Assembly: GCF_000014565.1 (NCBI RefSeq) | Contig: NC_008268.1 | Span: 6,080,501 to 6,144,500, forward strand | Source: Rhodococcus jostii RHA1 | Lineage (GTDB): Bacteria; Actinomycetota; Actinomycetes; Mycobacteriales; Mycobacteriaceae | Length of the DNA stretch: 64,000 nucleotides | Direction: 5' to 3' | Shown here: piece after piece, positions 1 through 9,006 of the stretch | Position numbering within the stretch: the first letter of the stretch is position 1 | Layout of the letters: each line of letters opens with the position of its first letter | Notes under the pieces: generated by a model | The model's input: the letters and a program-made list of their open reading frames with translations, nothing else | What the model was told of the DNA's origin: nothing | Databases searched by the model: none | Translations under genes and position numbers: made by a program

Positions 1-107
1 GATGGGGAAAAACCGCAGCGTGACGATGCCGTAGGCTGGGTCTCGATTCGGTGTGAAGCGATGGGCTAGCTTGCTTTTACCATCGAAAATGACCAACGTA
101 GTTGTTC

Positions 108-1745
108 ATGGCAATGAATACTGATCTGCCTGATCAAGGTTCCGAGACCGCCGACGCGAGCGTCGGCGGAGGGCTCAAACGGGTCGGTGTTCGCACCGAC
201 CAAGTCGTGTTCTCCGCCGCTGCCGCCGCGGTCTCGGCAATCGTCGTCTGGGGGCTCGTGGCCCCCGACAATCTCGACTCCACGACCGGCAAGGCACTCG
301 ACTGGCTGGTCACCGACATGGGCTGGTTGTTCGTCCTGTCGGCGTCCGGATTCGTCCTCTTCTCACTGTGGCTCGCGTTCAGCAAGTTCGGTCACATCCC
401 GCTCGGCAAGGACGGCGAGAAGCCCGAGTTCCGGACGGTCAGCTGGATCGCGATGATGTTCAGCGCCGGCATGGGCATCGGACTGATGTTCTTCGGTGTC
501 GCCGAACCTCTCGCGCACTACGTGACACCCCCTCCGGGTTCCAACGGTGGCATCGGAACTGCGATGGCCACCACCATGTTCCACTGGAGCCTGCACCCCT
601 GGGCGATGTACGCGGTTGTCGGACTGTCGATCGCGTACGGCTCGTACCGCAAGGGTCGCAAGCAGCTGTTCAGCTCCGCCTTCATCCCGCTGCTCGGCCG
701 TCGCGCCGAGGGGCCGATCGGCAAGTTCATCGACGTTCTCGCGATCTTCGCGACGCTGTTCGGCACCGCCGCTTCGCTGGGCCTCGGCGCACTGCAGATC
801 GGGTCCGGTTTCCAGGTCGTCGGGTGGATGTCGGAGGTCAGCACGTTCCTGCTGGTCGCCATTGTCGCCCTGCTGACCCTCGCGTTCGTGGCATCCGCCG
901 TGTCGGGTGTCGCGAAGGGAATTCAGTGGCTCTCCAACACCAACATGGTGCTCGCCGTCATCCTGGCCCTCTTCGTGTTCGTCGTGGGGCCGACGGTCCT
1001 GATCCTCAACCTGCTGCCCACCACGATCGGCGCCTACGCCGCGCAGCTCGCGCAGATGTCGGCCCGCACCGGAGCGTCGTCCGATCCGGCGACCGGCGAA
1101 TGGTTGTCCTCGTGGACCATCTTCTACTGGGCGTGGTGGATCTCCTGGACCCCGTTCGTCGGCATGTTCCTGGCACGCATCAGCCGCGGCCGGACCATCC
1201 GCCAGTTCGTGGTCGGCGTGATCGTGGTGCCGAGCGCCGTGAGCCTCGTGTGGTTCGCGATCTTCGGTGGTGCCGGAATCAGCGAGCAGCGTGACGGAAT
1301 CGACCTCGCCGGACAGGACACCCAGGAGGGTCAGCTGTTCGGCATGCTCAACCACCTGCCGCTCACCGGCATCACGACCGTCCTGGTGATGATCCTCGTC
1401 GGTATCTTCTTCGTCTCCGGGGCCGACGCCGCATCGATGGTGATGGGCACCCTGTCGCAGCGCGGTTCGCTGGAACCGCAGCGCTGGGTGGTCGTGTTCT
1501 GGGGTGTGCTCACCGGTGGCGTCGCCGCGCTCATCCTGTGGACCGGCGGCGACACCGCGCTGGACGGACTGCAGACGATGACGATCATCGCCGCGGCGCC
1601 GTTCGTCCTCGTGATGATCGGGTTGTGTTTCTCGCTCTACAAGGATCTGTCCCGCGACCAGATGATCGTCGACGGCCGGGAAATGCGGAGAGAGATGCGG
1701 AGAGTGGCGGCCAAACGTCGTCGCGACCGGATTTCGTCCCGCTAG
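108..1745 (+). CDS. BCCT family transporter (betaine/carnitine/choline type)
   Basis: About 545 residues with some twelve hydrophobic segments. The protein contains the tryptophan-rich BCCT signature region (WTIFYWAWWISWTPFVGMF, about residues 340-360) and the early GMGIGLMFFGVAEPL segment. Known members are Na+- or H+-coupled carriers of compatible solutes such as glycine betaine or choline, so a role in osmoprotection in the plasma membrane is inferred. The C-terminus is rich in Arg, as in osmosensing relatives, but short. The start is uncertain: TTG at 102, ATG at 108 and ATG at 114 are all in frame and none has a strong ribosome binding site. The gene stands alone and is followed by a hairpin terminator. 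The exact substrate cannot be read from the sequence. Confidence 0.9.
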   Translation: MAMNTDLPDQGSETADASVGGGLKRVGVRTDQVVFSAAAAAVSAIVVWGLVAPDNLDSTTGKALDWLVTDMGWLFVLSASGFVLFSLWLAFSKFGHIPLGKDGEKPEFRTVSWIAMMFSAGMGIGLMFFGVAEPLAHYVTPPPGSNGGIGTAMATTMFHWSLHPWAMYAVVGLSIAYGSYRKGRKQLFSSAFIPLLGRRAEGPIGKFIDVLAIFATLFGTAASLGLGALQIGSGFQVVGWMSEVSTFLLVAIVALLTLAFVASAVSGVAKGIQWLSNTNMVLAVILALFVFVVGPTVLILNLLPTTIGAYAAQLAQMSARTGASSDPATGEWLSSWTIFYWAWWISWTPFVGMFLARISRGRTIRQFVVGVIVVPSAVSLVWFAIFGGAGISEQRDGIDLAGQDTQEGQLFGMLNHLPLTGITTVLVMILVGIFFVSGADAASMVMGTLSQRGSLEPQRWVVVFWGVLTGGVAALILWTGGDTALDGLQTMTIIAAAPFVLVMIGLCFSLYKDLSRDQMIVDGREMRREMRRVAAKRRRDRISSR

Positions 1746-1758
1746 AGAAACAGTCTGC

Positions 1759-1793
1759 GAGCCGCTCGGTGTCCCACGGGACCCGGGCGGCTC
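1759..1793 (+). terminator. Hairpin terminator after the BCCT gene
   Basis: GAGCCGC (1759-1765) pairs with GCGGCTC (1787-1793), and an inner GTCCC-AC-GGGAC hairpin sits at 1771-1782. It begins 13 bases after the BCCT stop codon. There is no T-run, which is normal for actinobacterial terminators. Confidence 0.5.
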
Positions 1794-1800
1794 GACTCAT

Positions 1801-1878
1801 TCCGGGGTCAGCGCCAGCTGGGATAATTCCGGGGTCAGCGCCAGCTGGGATAATTCCGCGGTCAGCGCCAGCTGGGGA
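1801..1878. repeat. 27-base tandem repeat, about 2.9 copies
   Basis: Two perfect copies of a 27-base unit beginning TCCGGGGTCAGCGCCAGCTG lie at 1801-1827 and 1828-1854. A third, slightly diverged partial copy at 1855-1878 contains the stop codon and last codons of the mannosyltransferase gene on the minus strand. The two downstream units therefore look like duplications of that gene's 3' end. Copy number may vary between strains. Confidence 0.85.
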
Positions 1879-3421
1879 GCCACAGTTGGTGCTGCCACGT
1901 GTCCGCGGTGATCGGGACGGCCGTGAGGATCGGCCACAACCAGATGAAGTTGGCGACCACGAGCCCCACATAGAGGCAGACGGCGAGCAGGCCCGTGGTG
2001 CGCCGTTCGAACGACGCCTTCGCGCTACCCAGGATGTCGCCGAGGACCAGCGCGAGACCCATCACCATGAACGGCGCCAGGGCCACCGCATAGAAGTAGT
2101 ACATCTGGCGGTCCAGGGTGGTCAGCCACGGCAGGAACGCGGCGCCGTAGGCGGTGAGGACGGTGGCGTACCGCCAGTCCTTCCGCACCACGGTCTGCCA
2201 CAGCGCCCACACGAGCATCGGCAGTGCCAGCCACCACATCGCGGGCGTCCCGATGAGCATCACGGCCTTGACGCAACTCGACGCTCCGCAGCCGGTGACG
2301 TGATCACCCTCGGCGAAGTAGTACAGCATCGGGCGCAGACCCATCGGCCACGTCCACGGCTTCGACTCCCACGGGTGATGATTGCCCGCCGAATTGGTGA
2401 GGCCTTCGTGGAACTCGAGGACGTTGCCGCTGTAGTACCACAGCGACCGGAGCGCGCCCGGCACGAACGACCAGGTGCCGCCCGTCCCGATCTCGTTGCC
2501 CACGGCATGCCGGTCCACACCCGTCTCGCTGGCGAACCACGCCCAGTAGCTGGCGAGGTACACGAACAGCGGCACGACGACCAGCGCGTACAGCGCCGGG
2601 CCCACATCGCGGACGCCGGCACCGAACCACGGTCGACGCACCCCGTAGGCGCGCCGGGCCGACACGTCGAATGCGACGCTGAGAAGCCCGAAGAACACGA
2701 TGAAGTAGACGCCCGACCATTTGGTGCCGCACGCCAGACCCAGCATGATCCCGGCGCCGAACCGCCACCAGCGCACCCCGAGTCGCGGACCCCAGTCGCT
2801 GTCGCCGATCCGGCCCTCGTCGTACACGCGGGCCATTCGCTCACGGACCTGGTCGCGGTCCACCACCAGGCAGCCCAGAGCGGCGACCGCGAATACTGCC
2901 AGGAAGATGTCGAGCATGCCGAGCCGGGACGAGACGAACGTGACGCCGTCCGCGACCAGCAGGATCCCGGCGAGGCCGCCGATCAGAGTGGATCGGGTGA
3001 GCCGGCGGACGATGCGGATCACCAGCAGAACCATGATCGTGCCGGCCACGGCGGAGGCGAAACGCCAACCCCAGCCGTTGTAGCCGAAGATCGCCTCGCC
3101 CACCGCGATCAGCTGTTTGCCGATCGGCGGATGCACCACCAGTCCGTAACCGGGGTTGTCCTCGAGCCAGCCGCCGGTGAGCACCTGCCAGCCCTGCGGC
3201 GCGTAGTGCTTCTCGTCGAACACGGGAGTGCCCGCGTCGGTCGGGTAACCGAGCATCGTGAACCGGGTGATCGCCGCGATCGCCGTGACGAACAGGGTGA
3301 CCACCCAGCCGCGGGCGCGGTCGACGGGACCGAAGTCGGGGGGCGGCACGAGGGGCGCCGGTCCGACCATGGACGGCTGTCGTGCGGAGGGCGTCGGTCG
3401 CTCGTCCGTCAGCATCGTCAC
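1862..3421 (-). CDS. Dolichyl-phosphate-mannose protein mannosyltransferase (PMT family)
   Basis: 519-residue polytopic membrane protein and likely orthologue of M. tuberculosis Rv1002c, which O-mannosylates secreted proteins using polyprenyl-phosphate mannose as they leave the Sec translocon. The acidic motif expected in the first extracytoplasmic loop of PMT/GT39 enzymes is present (PVFDEKHYAPQGW, about residues 67-79), followed by about ten membrane segments and a C-terminal hydrophobic block. The ORF opens with GTG at 3421; ATG at 3415 is an alternative. It is divergent from rsmI with only 23 bases between the starts, so the two promoters must overlap. Its last codons lie in the third unit of a tandem repeat. 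The divergent pairing with rsmI is conserved in mycobacteria. Confidence 0.92.
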   Translation of the reverse strand: MTMLTDERPTPSARQPSMVGPAPLVPPPDFGPVDRARGWVVTLFVTAIAAITRFTMLGYPTDAGTPVFDEKHYAPQGWQVLTGGWLEDNPGYGLVVHPPIGKQLIAVGEAIFGYNGWGWRFASAVAGTIMVLLVIRIVRRLTRSTLIGGLAGILLVADGVTFVSSRLGMLDIFLAVFAVAALGCLVVDRDQVRERMARVYDEGRIGDSDWGPRLGVRWWRFGAGIMLGLACGTKWSGVYFIVFFGLLSVAFDVSARRAYGVRRPWFGAGVRDVGPALYALVVVPLFVYLASYWAWFASETGVDRHAVGNEIGTGGTWSFVPGALRSLWYYSGNVLEFHEGLTNSAGNHHPWESKPWTWPMGLRPMLYYFAEGDHVTGCGASSCVKAVMLIGTPAMWWLALPMLVWALWQTVVRKDWRYATVLTAYGAAFLPWLTTLDRQMYYFYAVALAPFMVMGLALVLGDILGSAKASFERRTTGLLAVCLYVGLVVANFIWLWPILTAVPITADTWQHQLWLPSWR

Positions 3422-3444
3422 GCCGCAATCGTAGGCTGTGGGTC

Positions 3445-4275
3445 ATGACTGGTCGCCTAGTGCTCGCCGCAACACCGATGGGGGACGTGGGTGACGCCTC
3501 GCCGAGGCTGCGTACGGCGCTCGGGACGGCCGACGTCGTCGCCGCCGAGGACACCCGCCGCACCAAAGCTCTCGCCTCTGCTCTCGACGTGACGATCACC
3601 GGCAAGGTCGTCAGCTTCTACGACCAGGTCGAGACGGCCCGGCTGCCCGCCCTCGTCGCCGACGTCGCGTCCGGCAAGACCGTTCTCCTCGTCACCGACG
3701 CCGGCATGCCCTCCGTCAGCGACCCCGGGTACCGGCTGGTGTCGGCGTGCGTGGCCGAGGATCTGGCGGTGACGTGCCTGCCCGGACCGTCGGCGGTGAC
3801 GACGGCGCTCGCGCTGTCCGGGTTGCCCGTCGAACGGTTCTGCTTCGACGGCTTCCCGCCCCGGAAGCAAGGCCAGCGCAAGACGTGGTTGCGGGCCCTG
3901 GTCGCCGAGCAACGCGCGTGTGTGTTCTTCGAGGCACCGCACCGGCTCGCCGACTGCCTGGCAGACGCGGTCGAGGTGCTCGGCGGAACCCGCCGCGCCG
4001 CCGTCTGCCGGGAACTGACCAAGACGTACGAGGAGGTTCGCCGCGGCACCCTCGCCGAACTCGCCGAGTGGGCCGCCGACGGTGTCCGCGGCGAGATCAC
4101 GGTGGTGGTGGAAGGCGCCACTCTCGTCGCGTCCGACCCCGCCGACCTCGTCGACGAGGTGGAGCGACTCGTCGCGGACGGCACCCGGCTCAAGGATGCG
4201 TGCGCGCTCGTCGCCACCACCGGCGTGTCGAAGCGGGAACTCTACGAGACGGTGCTGGCCTCCCGGAAGGACTAG
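3445..4275 (+). CDS. rsmI: 16S rRNA (cytidine-1402-2'-O)-methyltransferase RsmI
   Basis: 276 residues, the usual RsmI length. SAM-dependent tetrapyrrole-methylase fold; the family 2'-O-methylates C1402 in the decoding centre of 16S rRNA. Visible family signatures are the N-terminal LVLAATPMGDVGDAS (usually ATPIGN), AAEDTRRT, the SAM-site TDAGMPSVSDPGY and LPGPSAVTTALALSGLP, and RELTKTYEE. Start chosen at ATG 3445, where homology begins; longer in-frame starts reach into the divergent mannosyltransferase. The stop is followed directly by a 13-base-pair hairpin shared with the convergent DUF2786 gene. Confidence 0.95.
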   Translation: MTGRLVLAATPMGDVGDASPRLRTALGTADVVAAEDTRRTKALASALDVTITGKVVSFYDQVETARLPALVADVASGKTVLLVTDAGMPSVSDPGYRLVSACVAEDLAVTCLPGPSAVTTALALSGLPVERFCFDGFPPRKQGQRKTWLRALVAEQRACVFFEAPHRLADCLADAVEVLGGTRRAAVCRELTKTYEEVRRGTLAELAEWAADGVRGEITVVVEGATLVASDPADLVDEVERLVADGTRLKDACALVATTGVSKRELYETVLASRKD

Positions 4276-4309
4276 GTGCCCTCCGGCGAGCGCTACCGCC
4301 GGAGGGCAC
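4276..4309. terminator. Bidirectional hairpin between rsmI and the DUF2786 gene
   Basis: Perfect 13-base-pair stem: GTGCCCTCCGGCG (4276-4288) and its complement (4297-4309), with an 8-base loop. It starts immediately after the rsmI stop. The stop codon of the convergent minus-strand gene lies in the loop, so the last codons of that gene form one arm. Confidence 0.8.
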
Positions 4310-5468
4310 GCTCTCCGGGAGCCAGCGACGCGTCGTCGGCGGCGGCCTGTCCGGCGTACCAGCCGTTGGCGTCGACAGCCCTGCCGCGCGCCTTCTTGGT
4401 ACGCGGAAACAGACGGTCGAACTCGGCGTCGACGGCCTCGGATTTGGTGGCCAGAATCGGCAGCAGATCGTCGACAGCGATCGACGCCTCGTCGGCGGCC
4501 TCGGCCGTGGCCCGGCTGTCGGCGTCGCGCAACCGCTGGCCGATGCGGCTGGCGAAGCCCGCGAGGAAACCCTTCCGGAACGACGTGGTGCGTGAACCAC
4601 TGCGACTGTCGGCGTCCGCGAATTGCATTGCGCGCGTTGCCTGCACGAGCAGCGAGGTGAACAGCATGTCTACCTGTTGCAGGTCGAGGGGGGTTCCGAC
4701 CACGGTCGCGATGGCGAGAGAGCTGAACCACACGGTGCGTACCCGGTTGGAGTCACCGATCTCGGTGAGGAGGTGCACCTTCTCCTTGACATACGGATTC
4801 TCCAGGTGGATGCGGCGACTGTGCACCGCCGTGTTGCCCACCCCGTTCTGGGTGTGGAGGAGAGCGGCGTTGATCGCGTAACGCGTCATCAACTCCTGCG
4901 CCTTCGCGGTGAAGATCTCGGCCTCCTCCGCGAAATCGGTGGCCTCGGCCTTTGCGAGCAGCCCGCGGATCCTGTTGAGCACCTTCGCGTCGGCCTCGGT
5001 CTCGCCCGGCACGGCCGCGGCCGGGTCGGCGACCCGCACGACGGGCCACGTCGACGGCGGGGGAGCGAGCACCGTCCAGCCGGGCAGATTCGTCCACGTC
5101 AGTGACAGGTCGGTGAGCTGGTAGACGGAGTGGTACGGGTCTTCGAACAGCAGTCCGGCGGCCAGCGCCCGAACGTCGGGACCGTCGACCGGAACCCGCC
5201 CGGCCAGGTGCGACGCACCGGGGTACTGCTCGCCGATGGTGCGGAGTTGCTCCACCCAGTCCCGCGGCGCCCGGTGCGCGGCCCGCGTGCGCTCCGCCTC
5301 GTGCAGCACCAGGGCCGCCGCCAGCGCCGCGTCGGACGGCTCCTTCGATCTCCGCGCAAGATGCACGACGTCGGCGGGCTGCCACCCACGCTCGTACGCG
5401 GCCGACAACTCACCCATCAGGGTGTGGACCGCCGCGGCGGCCTGGGGGCTCACTTCGTCGTCGAACAC
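4293..5468 (-). CDS. DUF2786 domain protein, probably SOS-regulated
   Basis: 391 residues from GTG 5468. A DUF2786 segment is visible around residues 155-195 (VLNRIRGLLAKAEATDFAEE, then AQELMTRYAI), followed by a conserved C-terminal region ending in basic and acidic stretches. The biochemical role of the family is not established. The start is chosen because GGAG lies five bases before GTG 5468; the upstream ATGs at 5528 and 5543 lack a ribosome binding site and would put a LexA-type palindrome (5502-5517) inside the coding region. With the GTG start, that palindrome sits 34 bases upstream, where a repressor would act. It lies downstream of metG but is separated from it by a terminator. Function unknown; a damage-response role is inference. 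Confidence 0.8.
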   Translation of the reverse strand: MFDDEVSPQAAAAVHTLMGELSAAYERGWQPADVVHLARRSKEPSDAALAAALVLHEAERTRAAHRAPRDWVEQLRTIGEQYPGASHLAGRVPVDGPDVRALAAGLLFEDPYHSVYQLTDLSLTWTNLPGWTVLAPPPSTWPVVRVADPAAAVPGETEADAKVLNRIRGLLAKAEATDFAEEAEIFTAKAQELMTRYAINAALLHTQNGVGNTAVHSRRIHLENPYVKEKVHLLTEIGDSNRVRTVWFSSLAIATVVGTPLDLQQVDMLFTSLLVQATRAMQFADADSRSGSRTTSFRKGFLAGFASRIGQRLRDADSRATAEAADEASIAVDDLLPILATKSEAVDAEFDRLFPRTKKARGRAVDANGWYAGQAAADDASLAPGERALRR

Positions 5469-5501
5469 GCGCGCTCCGTTCCCGAATCCACCGTGATGAG
5501 A

Positions 5502-5517
5502 TCGAATGTATGTTCTA
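5502..5517 (-). promoter_or_regulatory. LexA-type SOS box
   Basis: TCGAATGTATGTTCTA matches the actinobacterial/Bacillus-type LexA consensus TCGAAC-N4-GTTCGA at 10 of 12 defined positions. It lies 34 bases upstream of the preferred GTG start of the DUF2786 gene and just downstream of the metG terminator. Confidence 0.6.
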
Positions 5518-5543
5518 TTCGGCGTCATGGGGAGAGTGTGCAT

Positions 5544-5570
5544 GCGGGGTCCGACAAGAACGGACCCCGC
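5544..5570 (-). terminator. metG terminator hairpin
   Basis: Perfect 10-base-pair stem GCGGGGTCCG (5544-5553) / CGGACCCCGC (5561-5570) with a 7-base loop, five bases after the metG stop on the minus strand. It isolates metG from the DUF2786 gene downstream. Confidence 0.85.
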
Positions 5571-5575
5571 ACGGA

Positions 5576-7135
5576 TCAGTCCTCCACGTAACGCGGGAAC
5601 ACGCCCGACGGCGCCGGCAACGGGGTGCCCGCCACGATGCGTGTCGAGAGGTCGCTGAACTGCCGGGCATCGGCCTTCTGGCCCAGGAGGTCGAGGATCT
5701 TCTCCGCGGCGTCCGGCATCACCGGCTGCACGAGGATGCCGACGATCCGCACCACCTCGAGCGTCACGTACAGCACCGTCGCCATCCGCTCCGGATCCGT
5801 CTTCCGCAGAACCCACGGCTCCTGCTTGGAGAAGTACCGGTTGGTCTCGCCGAGAACCGACCAGATCGCCTCCAGCGCGAGATGCAGTGCCTGGACGTCG
5901 TATTCGGCGCGAACCCGCCCGAGCAGCGCATCCGCCTGCGCGAGCATCGCCGTGTCGTCCTCGGTCAGCTCGCCGGGGGTCGGGACCTGGGCGTCGCAGT
6001 TCTTCGCGACCATCGACAGCGACCGCTGCGCGAGGTTGCCGAGCTCGTTCGCCAGGTCGGCGTTGATCCGGGTGACGATGGCCTCGTGGCTGTAGCTGCC
6101 GTCCTGGCCGTAGGAGATTTCGCGGAGCAGGAAGAAGCGCACGGCGTCGAGGCCGTACTGCTCCACCATGGCGACGGGGTCGACGACGTTGCCGACCGAC
6201 TTCGACATCTTCTCGCCCTTGTTGTAGAGGAATCCATGCACGAAGACGCGCTTCGGCAGTTCGATTCCCGCCGACATCAGGAACGCCGGCCAGTACACGG
6301 TGTGGAACCGGGTGATGTCCTTGCCGATGATGTGCAGGTTCGCCGGCCAGAACTTGCCGAACTGCTCGGAGTCGGTGTCCGGGTATCCGGCGCCGGTCAG
6401 GTAGTTGGTGAGCGCGTCCACCCACACGTACATCACGTGCTCGGGATGGTCGGGGACCGGAACGCCCCAGTCGAACGTCGTGCGGGAGATCGACAGGTCC
6501 TTCAGTCCGCCCTTGACGAAGCTGACGATCTCGTTGCGGCGAGTCGCGGGTGCGATGAAGTCGGGATTCTCCTCGTACAGCCGGAGCAGCTTGTCCTGGT
6601 ACTCGGACAGCTTGAAGAAGTACGTGGACTCCTCCGTCCACTCGACCGGGGTGCCCGTCTCGGTGGACAGGCGTGAACCGTCGTCCTGCAGGGTGGTCTC
6701 GGCCTCGGTGTAGAACGCCTCGTCGCGGACCGAGTACCAGCCCGAGTACGTGTCGAGGTAGATGTCGCCGTTGTCGAGCATCCTCCGCCAGATCGCCTTG
6801 CTGGCTTCTTCGTGATCGGCATCCGTGGTGCGGATGAACCGGTCGAAGGAGATGTTCAACGTCTTGTCCATGGCCTCGAACACGTCCGAGTTCCGCGCGG
6901 CGAGCTCACGGACGTCGATGCCTTCCTTGGCCGCCGTCTGCTGCATCTTCAGGCCGTGCTCGTCGGTTCCCGTCATGAAGTAGACGTCGAACCCGTCCAG
7001 ACGCTTGAAGCGTGCGAGGGCGTCCGAGGAGATGTACTCGTAGGCGTGGCCGATGTGCGGGACGCCGTTCGGGTACGCGATCGCCGTCGTCAGATAGAAA
7101 GGTGGCCGCGAGGCGGTGGAATCAGCAGCATTCAT
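5576..7135 (-). CDS. metG: Methionyl-tRNA synthetase
   Basis: 519 residues, the size of the mycobacterial enzyme (metS, Rv1007c). Class I aminoacyl-tRNA synthetase charging tRNA-Met. The HIGH motif is visible near the N-terminus ([13 protein letters not shown], about residues 22-34) and the KMSKS loop in [15 protein letters not shown] (about residue 302). The enzyme lacks the C-terminal tRNA-binding domain of the E. coli protein, as expected for this lineage. ATG 7135 gives the N-terminal segment expected before HIGH. Transcribed away from the DUF2786 gene's operator region and terminated by the 5544-5570 hairpin. Neighbouring tatD, rpfB and ksgA match the mycobacterial order. Confidence 0.97.
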   Translation of the reverse strand: MNAADSTASRPPFYLTTAIAYPNGVPHIGHAYEYISSDALARFKRLDGFDVYFMTGTDEHGLKMQQTAAKEGIDVRELAARNSDVFEAMDKTLNISFDRFIRTTDADHEEASKAIWRRMLDNGDIYLDTYSGWYSVRDEAFYTEAETTLQDDGSRLSTETGTPVEWTEESTYFFKLSEYQDKLLRLYEENPDFIAPATRRNEIVSFVKGGLKDLSISRTTFDWGVPVPDHPEHVMYVWVDALTNYLTGAGYPDTDSEQFGKFWPANLHIIGKDITRFHTVYWPAFLMSAGIELPKRVFVHGFLYNKGEKMSKSVGNVVDPVAMVEQYGLDAVRFFLLREISYGQDGSYSHEAIVTRINADLANELGNLAQRSLSMVAKNCDAQVPTPGELTEDDTAMLAQADALLGRVRAEYDVQALHLALEAIWSVLGETNRYFSKQEPWVLRKTDPERMATVLYVTLEVVRIVGILVQPVMPDAAEKILDLLGQKADARQFSDLSTRIVAGTPLPAPSGVFPRYVED

Positions 7136-7188
7136 GGTGCGACCACTCTATCTGCGCGCCGCCGTTTCGTGACGCGCAGATTCGGGTT

Positions 7189-8043
7189 CTAGGCCTGCCC
7201 GGCGCCGTCCTCGTCGGTGACGGTGCGTGACTCGTACGCCGCGCGGGCCGACTTGTTCGTGGACCTGACCTGGTCGGGGACCATGCGGCGGATCGCGAAG
7301 TCGCGGGCGAACTGCGGAAAGACGGTGACCAGGCGCGCAAGCGGGCCGACGTACCGGGGGATGGTGACCTCGAACCGGGGGCGGTGGATCACCGCGACGA
7401 CGGTCTTCGCGACGTCGGCCGGCGTCAGCAGTTTTGCCGCGCCCGTCGCCGTGCCGGCCGCGAGTTCGGTGTCGACGACAGCGGGCATGATCACCGAGAT
7501 CTGCACGCCCGACCCGCGGAGTTCCTCGCGGACACCGGTCAGGTAACCGAGCACGCCGTGTTTCGTCGCGGCATACGTCGACTCGCCGGGGGGTGCGACC
7601 TTCGACGCCAGCGACGCCACCGTGACGATCTGGCCGCGGCCGCGCGCACGCATCGCCGGCGCCGCCAGTCTCACCCCGCGGATGACGCCGTGCAGGTTCA
7701 CGGCGAGCTGCCGATCCGTCGCGGACTCGGGTTCCTCGTCGAACCTGCCGACCCACATCACGCCCGCGTTGTTGACGAGTACGTCGATCAGGCCCCAGTG
7801 GTCCTCGACGGCCGTGAGGAATGCCGCGAACGACGCGGTGTCGGTGACGTCCAGCTCGAGACCCTCCACCGTCCCGCCCGCCCGGCCGAGTTCGTCCGCC
7901 GTCCTGCGGGCGGCGGCGCCGTCGACGTCGCCGATCGCGACCCGGGCGCCGGCCAGTGCCAGCTGTCGGGCGACCTCCCTCCCGATTCCCCTCGCGCCAC
8001 CGGTCACCGCGATCACGCGGCCGTTCATCGAGCTCGAAGTCAT
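7189..8043 (-). CDS. Short-chain dehydrogenase/reductase (classical SDR)
   Basis: 284 residues. The NAD(P)-binding motif VTGGARGIG lies near residue 13, NNAGVMWVG near 95, and the catalytic YxxxK as YAATKHG near 160, so the active site is intact. The substrate is unknown; the sequence resembles actinobacterial SDRs annotated as short-chain alcohol dehydrogenases. Start at ATG 8043 is chosen because GGGAGGGAG precedes it by about nine bases; the longer frame to 8082 adds an unconserved leader. It is divergent from tatD, with a 74-base promoter region between them. It is an insertion relative to the M. tuberculosis metS-tatD pair. Confidence 0.88.
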   Translation of the reverse strand: MTSSSMNGRVIAVTGGARGIGREVARQLALAGARVAIGDVDGAAARRTADELGRAGGTVEGLELDVTDTASFAAFLTAVEDHWGLIDVLVNNAGVMWVGRFDEEPESATDRQLAVNLHGVIRGVRLAAPAMRARGRGQIVTVASLASKVAPPGESTYAATKHGVLGYLTGVREELRGSGVQISVIMPAVVDTELAAGTATGAAKLLTPADVAKTVVAVIHRPRFEVTIPRYVGPLARLVTVFPQFARDFAIRRMVPDQVRSTNKSARAAYESRTVTDEDGAGQA

Positions 8044-8117
8044 GGACACGGCTCCCTCCCCGTCCGGGAGAAAGTACCGCATGTGACACGTGCGGCGGCG
8101 GCGTCGACAATGTCCGC

Positions 8118-8960
8118 ATGAGCAAAGACCGTCCCGCCCCGGAAGCCCCCGCGCCGCTGTTCCCGCTCGTCGACTCGCACACCCACCTCGACGCGTGTGG
8201 TGCCTCGGACGCCGCGAGCGTCACGGCGATCGTCGACCGGGCCGCCGCGGTCGGGGTGGAGCGGGTGGTCACGGTGGCCGACGACCTGGCGGCCGCGCAG
8301 TTCGCCGTCGATGCGGCCCACTGGGATCCCCGCGTCTACGCGGCCGTGGCCATCCACCCCACCCGGGCGAACGTGCTCGACGACGCGACCCGGGCGGAGA
8401 TCGAGCGACTTGCCGGTGATCCTCGGGTGGTCGCGGTGGGAGAGACGGGACTCGACTTCTACTGGCCCGGGAAACTCGACGGCTGCGCCACGGTCCCCGA
8501 GCAGACCGAGGGCTTCCGCTGGCACATCGACCTCGCGAAGCGGCTCGGCAAGACGCTGATGATCCACAACCGGGAGGCCGATCAGGCGCTGCTGCAGGTG
8601 CTGCGTGAGGAGGGTGCGCCGGAGACGGTGATCTTTCACTGCTTCTCCTCGGACGCCGAGATGGCGCGCGAGTGCGTCGACGCCGGTTACGTCCTCAGCT
8701 TCTCCGGCACCGTCAGCTTCAAGAACGCGAAGGCCCTGCGGGAAGCGGCCCCGCTGGTGCCATCGGATCAGTTGATCGTCGAGACGGATGCGCCGTTCCT
8801 CACTCCGCACCCGTTCCGGGGCGCTCCCAACGAGCCGTACTGCCTCCCGTACACGGTCCGGGCGCTCGCCGAGATCCGTGGCGAGGATCCGGACGACCTG
8901 GCGAAGGCGTCCACCGCGACCGCCGAGCGCGTGTACGGCCTCCGGCCCGTGAGTGGTTGA
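8118..8960 (+). CDS. tatD: TatD family metal-dependent hydrolase/DNase
   Basis: 280 residues, orthologous by position to Rv1008. Amidohydrolase fold with two metal ions; TatD proteins show 3'-5' exonuclease activity in E. coli. Metal-site motifs are present: DSHTHLD (about residues 18-24), GETGLDFYW (about 108-116), IHNREAD, FHCFS and VETDAPFL. Start ATG 8118 is the first one compatible with the short leader before DSHTHLD; no strong ribosome binding site is visible. The last codons and the TGA stop lie inside the left arm of a 22-base-pair palindrome, so the C-terminal tail is encoded by that repeat. tatD directly precedes rpfB in mycobacteria; here doxX and an ABC transporter intervene. Confidence 0.92.
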   Translation: MSKDRPAPEAPAPLFPLVDSHTHLDACGASDAASVTAIVDRAAAVGVERVVTVADDLAAAQFAVDAAHWDPRVYAAVAIHPTRANVLDDATRAEIERLAGDPRVVAVGETGLDFYWPGKLDGCATVPEQTEGFRWHIDLAKRLGKTLMIHNREADQALLQVLREEGAPETVIFHCFSSDAEMARECVDAGYVLSFSGTVSFKNAKALREAAPLVPSDQLIVETDAPFLTPHPFRGAPNEPYCLPYTVRALAEIRGEDPDDLAKASTATAERVYGLRPVSG

Positions 8961-8991
8961 CGAGTCCCTGGACTCGTCAACCACTCACGGG
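8946..8991. repeat. Long palindrome over the tatD stop codon (GTGAGT family, copy 1)
   Basis: Perfect 22-base-pair inverted repeat (8946-8967 / 8970-8991) with a 2-base loop, starting CCCGTGAGTGGTTGACGAGT. The tatD stop codon lies in the left arm. Nearly the same sequence recurs at 35424-35467, and the outer GTGAGT/ACTCAC ends recur at 9543-9588 and 15230-15269. It probably serves as a terminator or as a 3'-end-stabilising hairpin. Confidence 0.85.
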
Positions 8992-9006
8992 GCCGAAGGC
9001 CCTATG

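Noticed and set aside
363..1355. Long minus-strand reading frame opposite the BCCT transporter
   Set aside because: Arg/His/Asp-rich composition typical of antisense frames in high-GC genes; the + strand has clear family motifs.
1538..3448. 636-codon + frame opposite the mannosyltransferase
   Set aside because: Shadow of the minus-strand PMT gene; composition is Arg/His/Pro-rich with no domain.
5544..6641. Upstream extension of the DUF2786 frame through metG
   Set aside because: It runs opposite no gene but inside metG in another frame; metG motifs are intact and the SOS box and ribosome binding site mark the true start.
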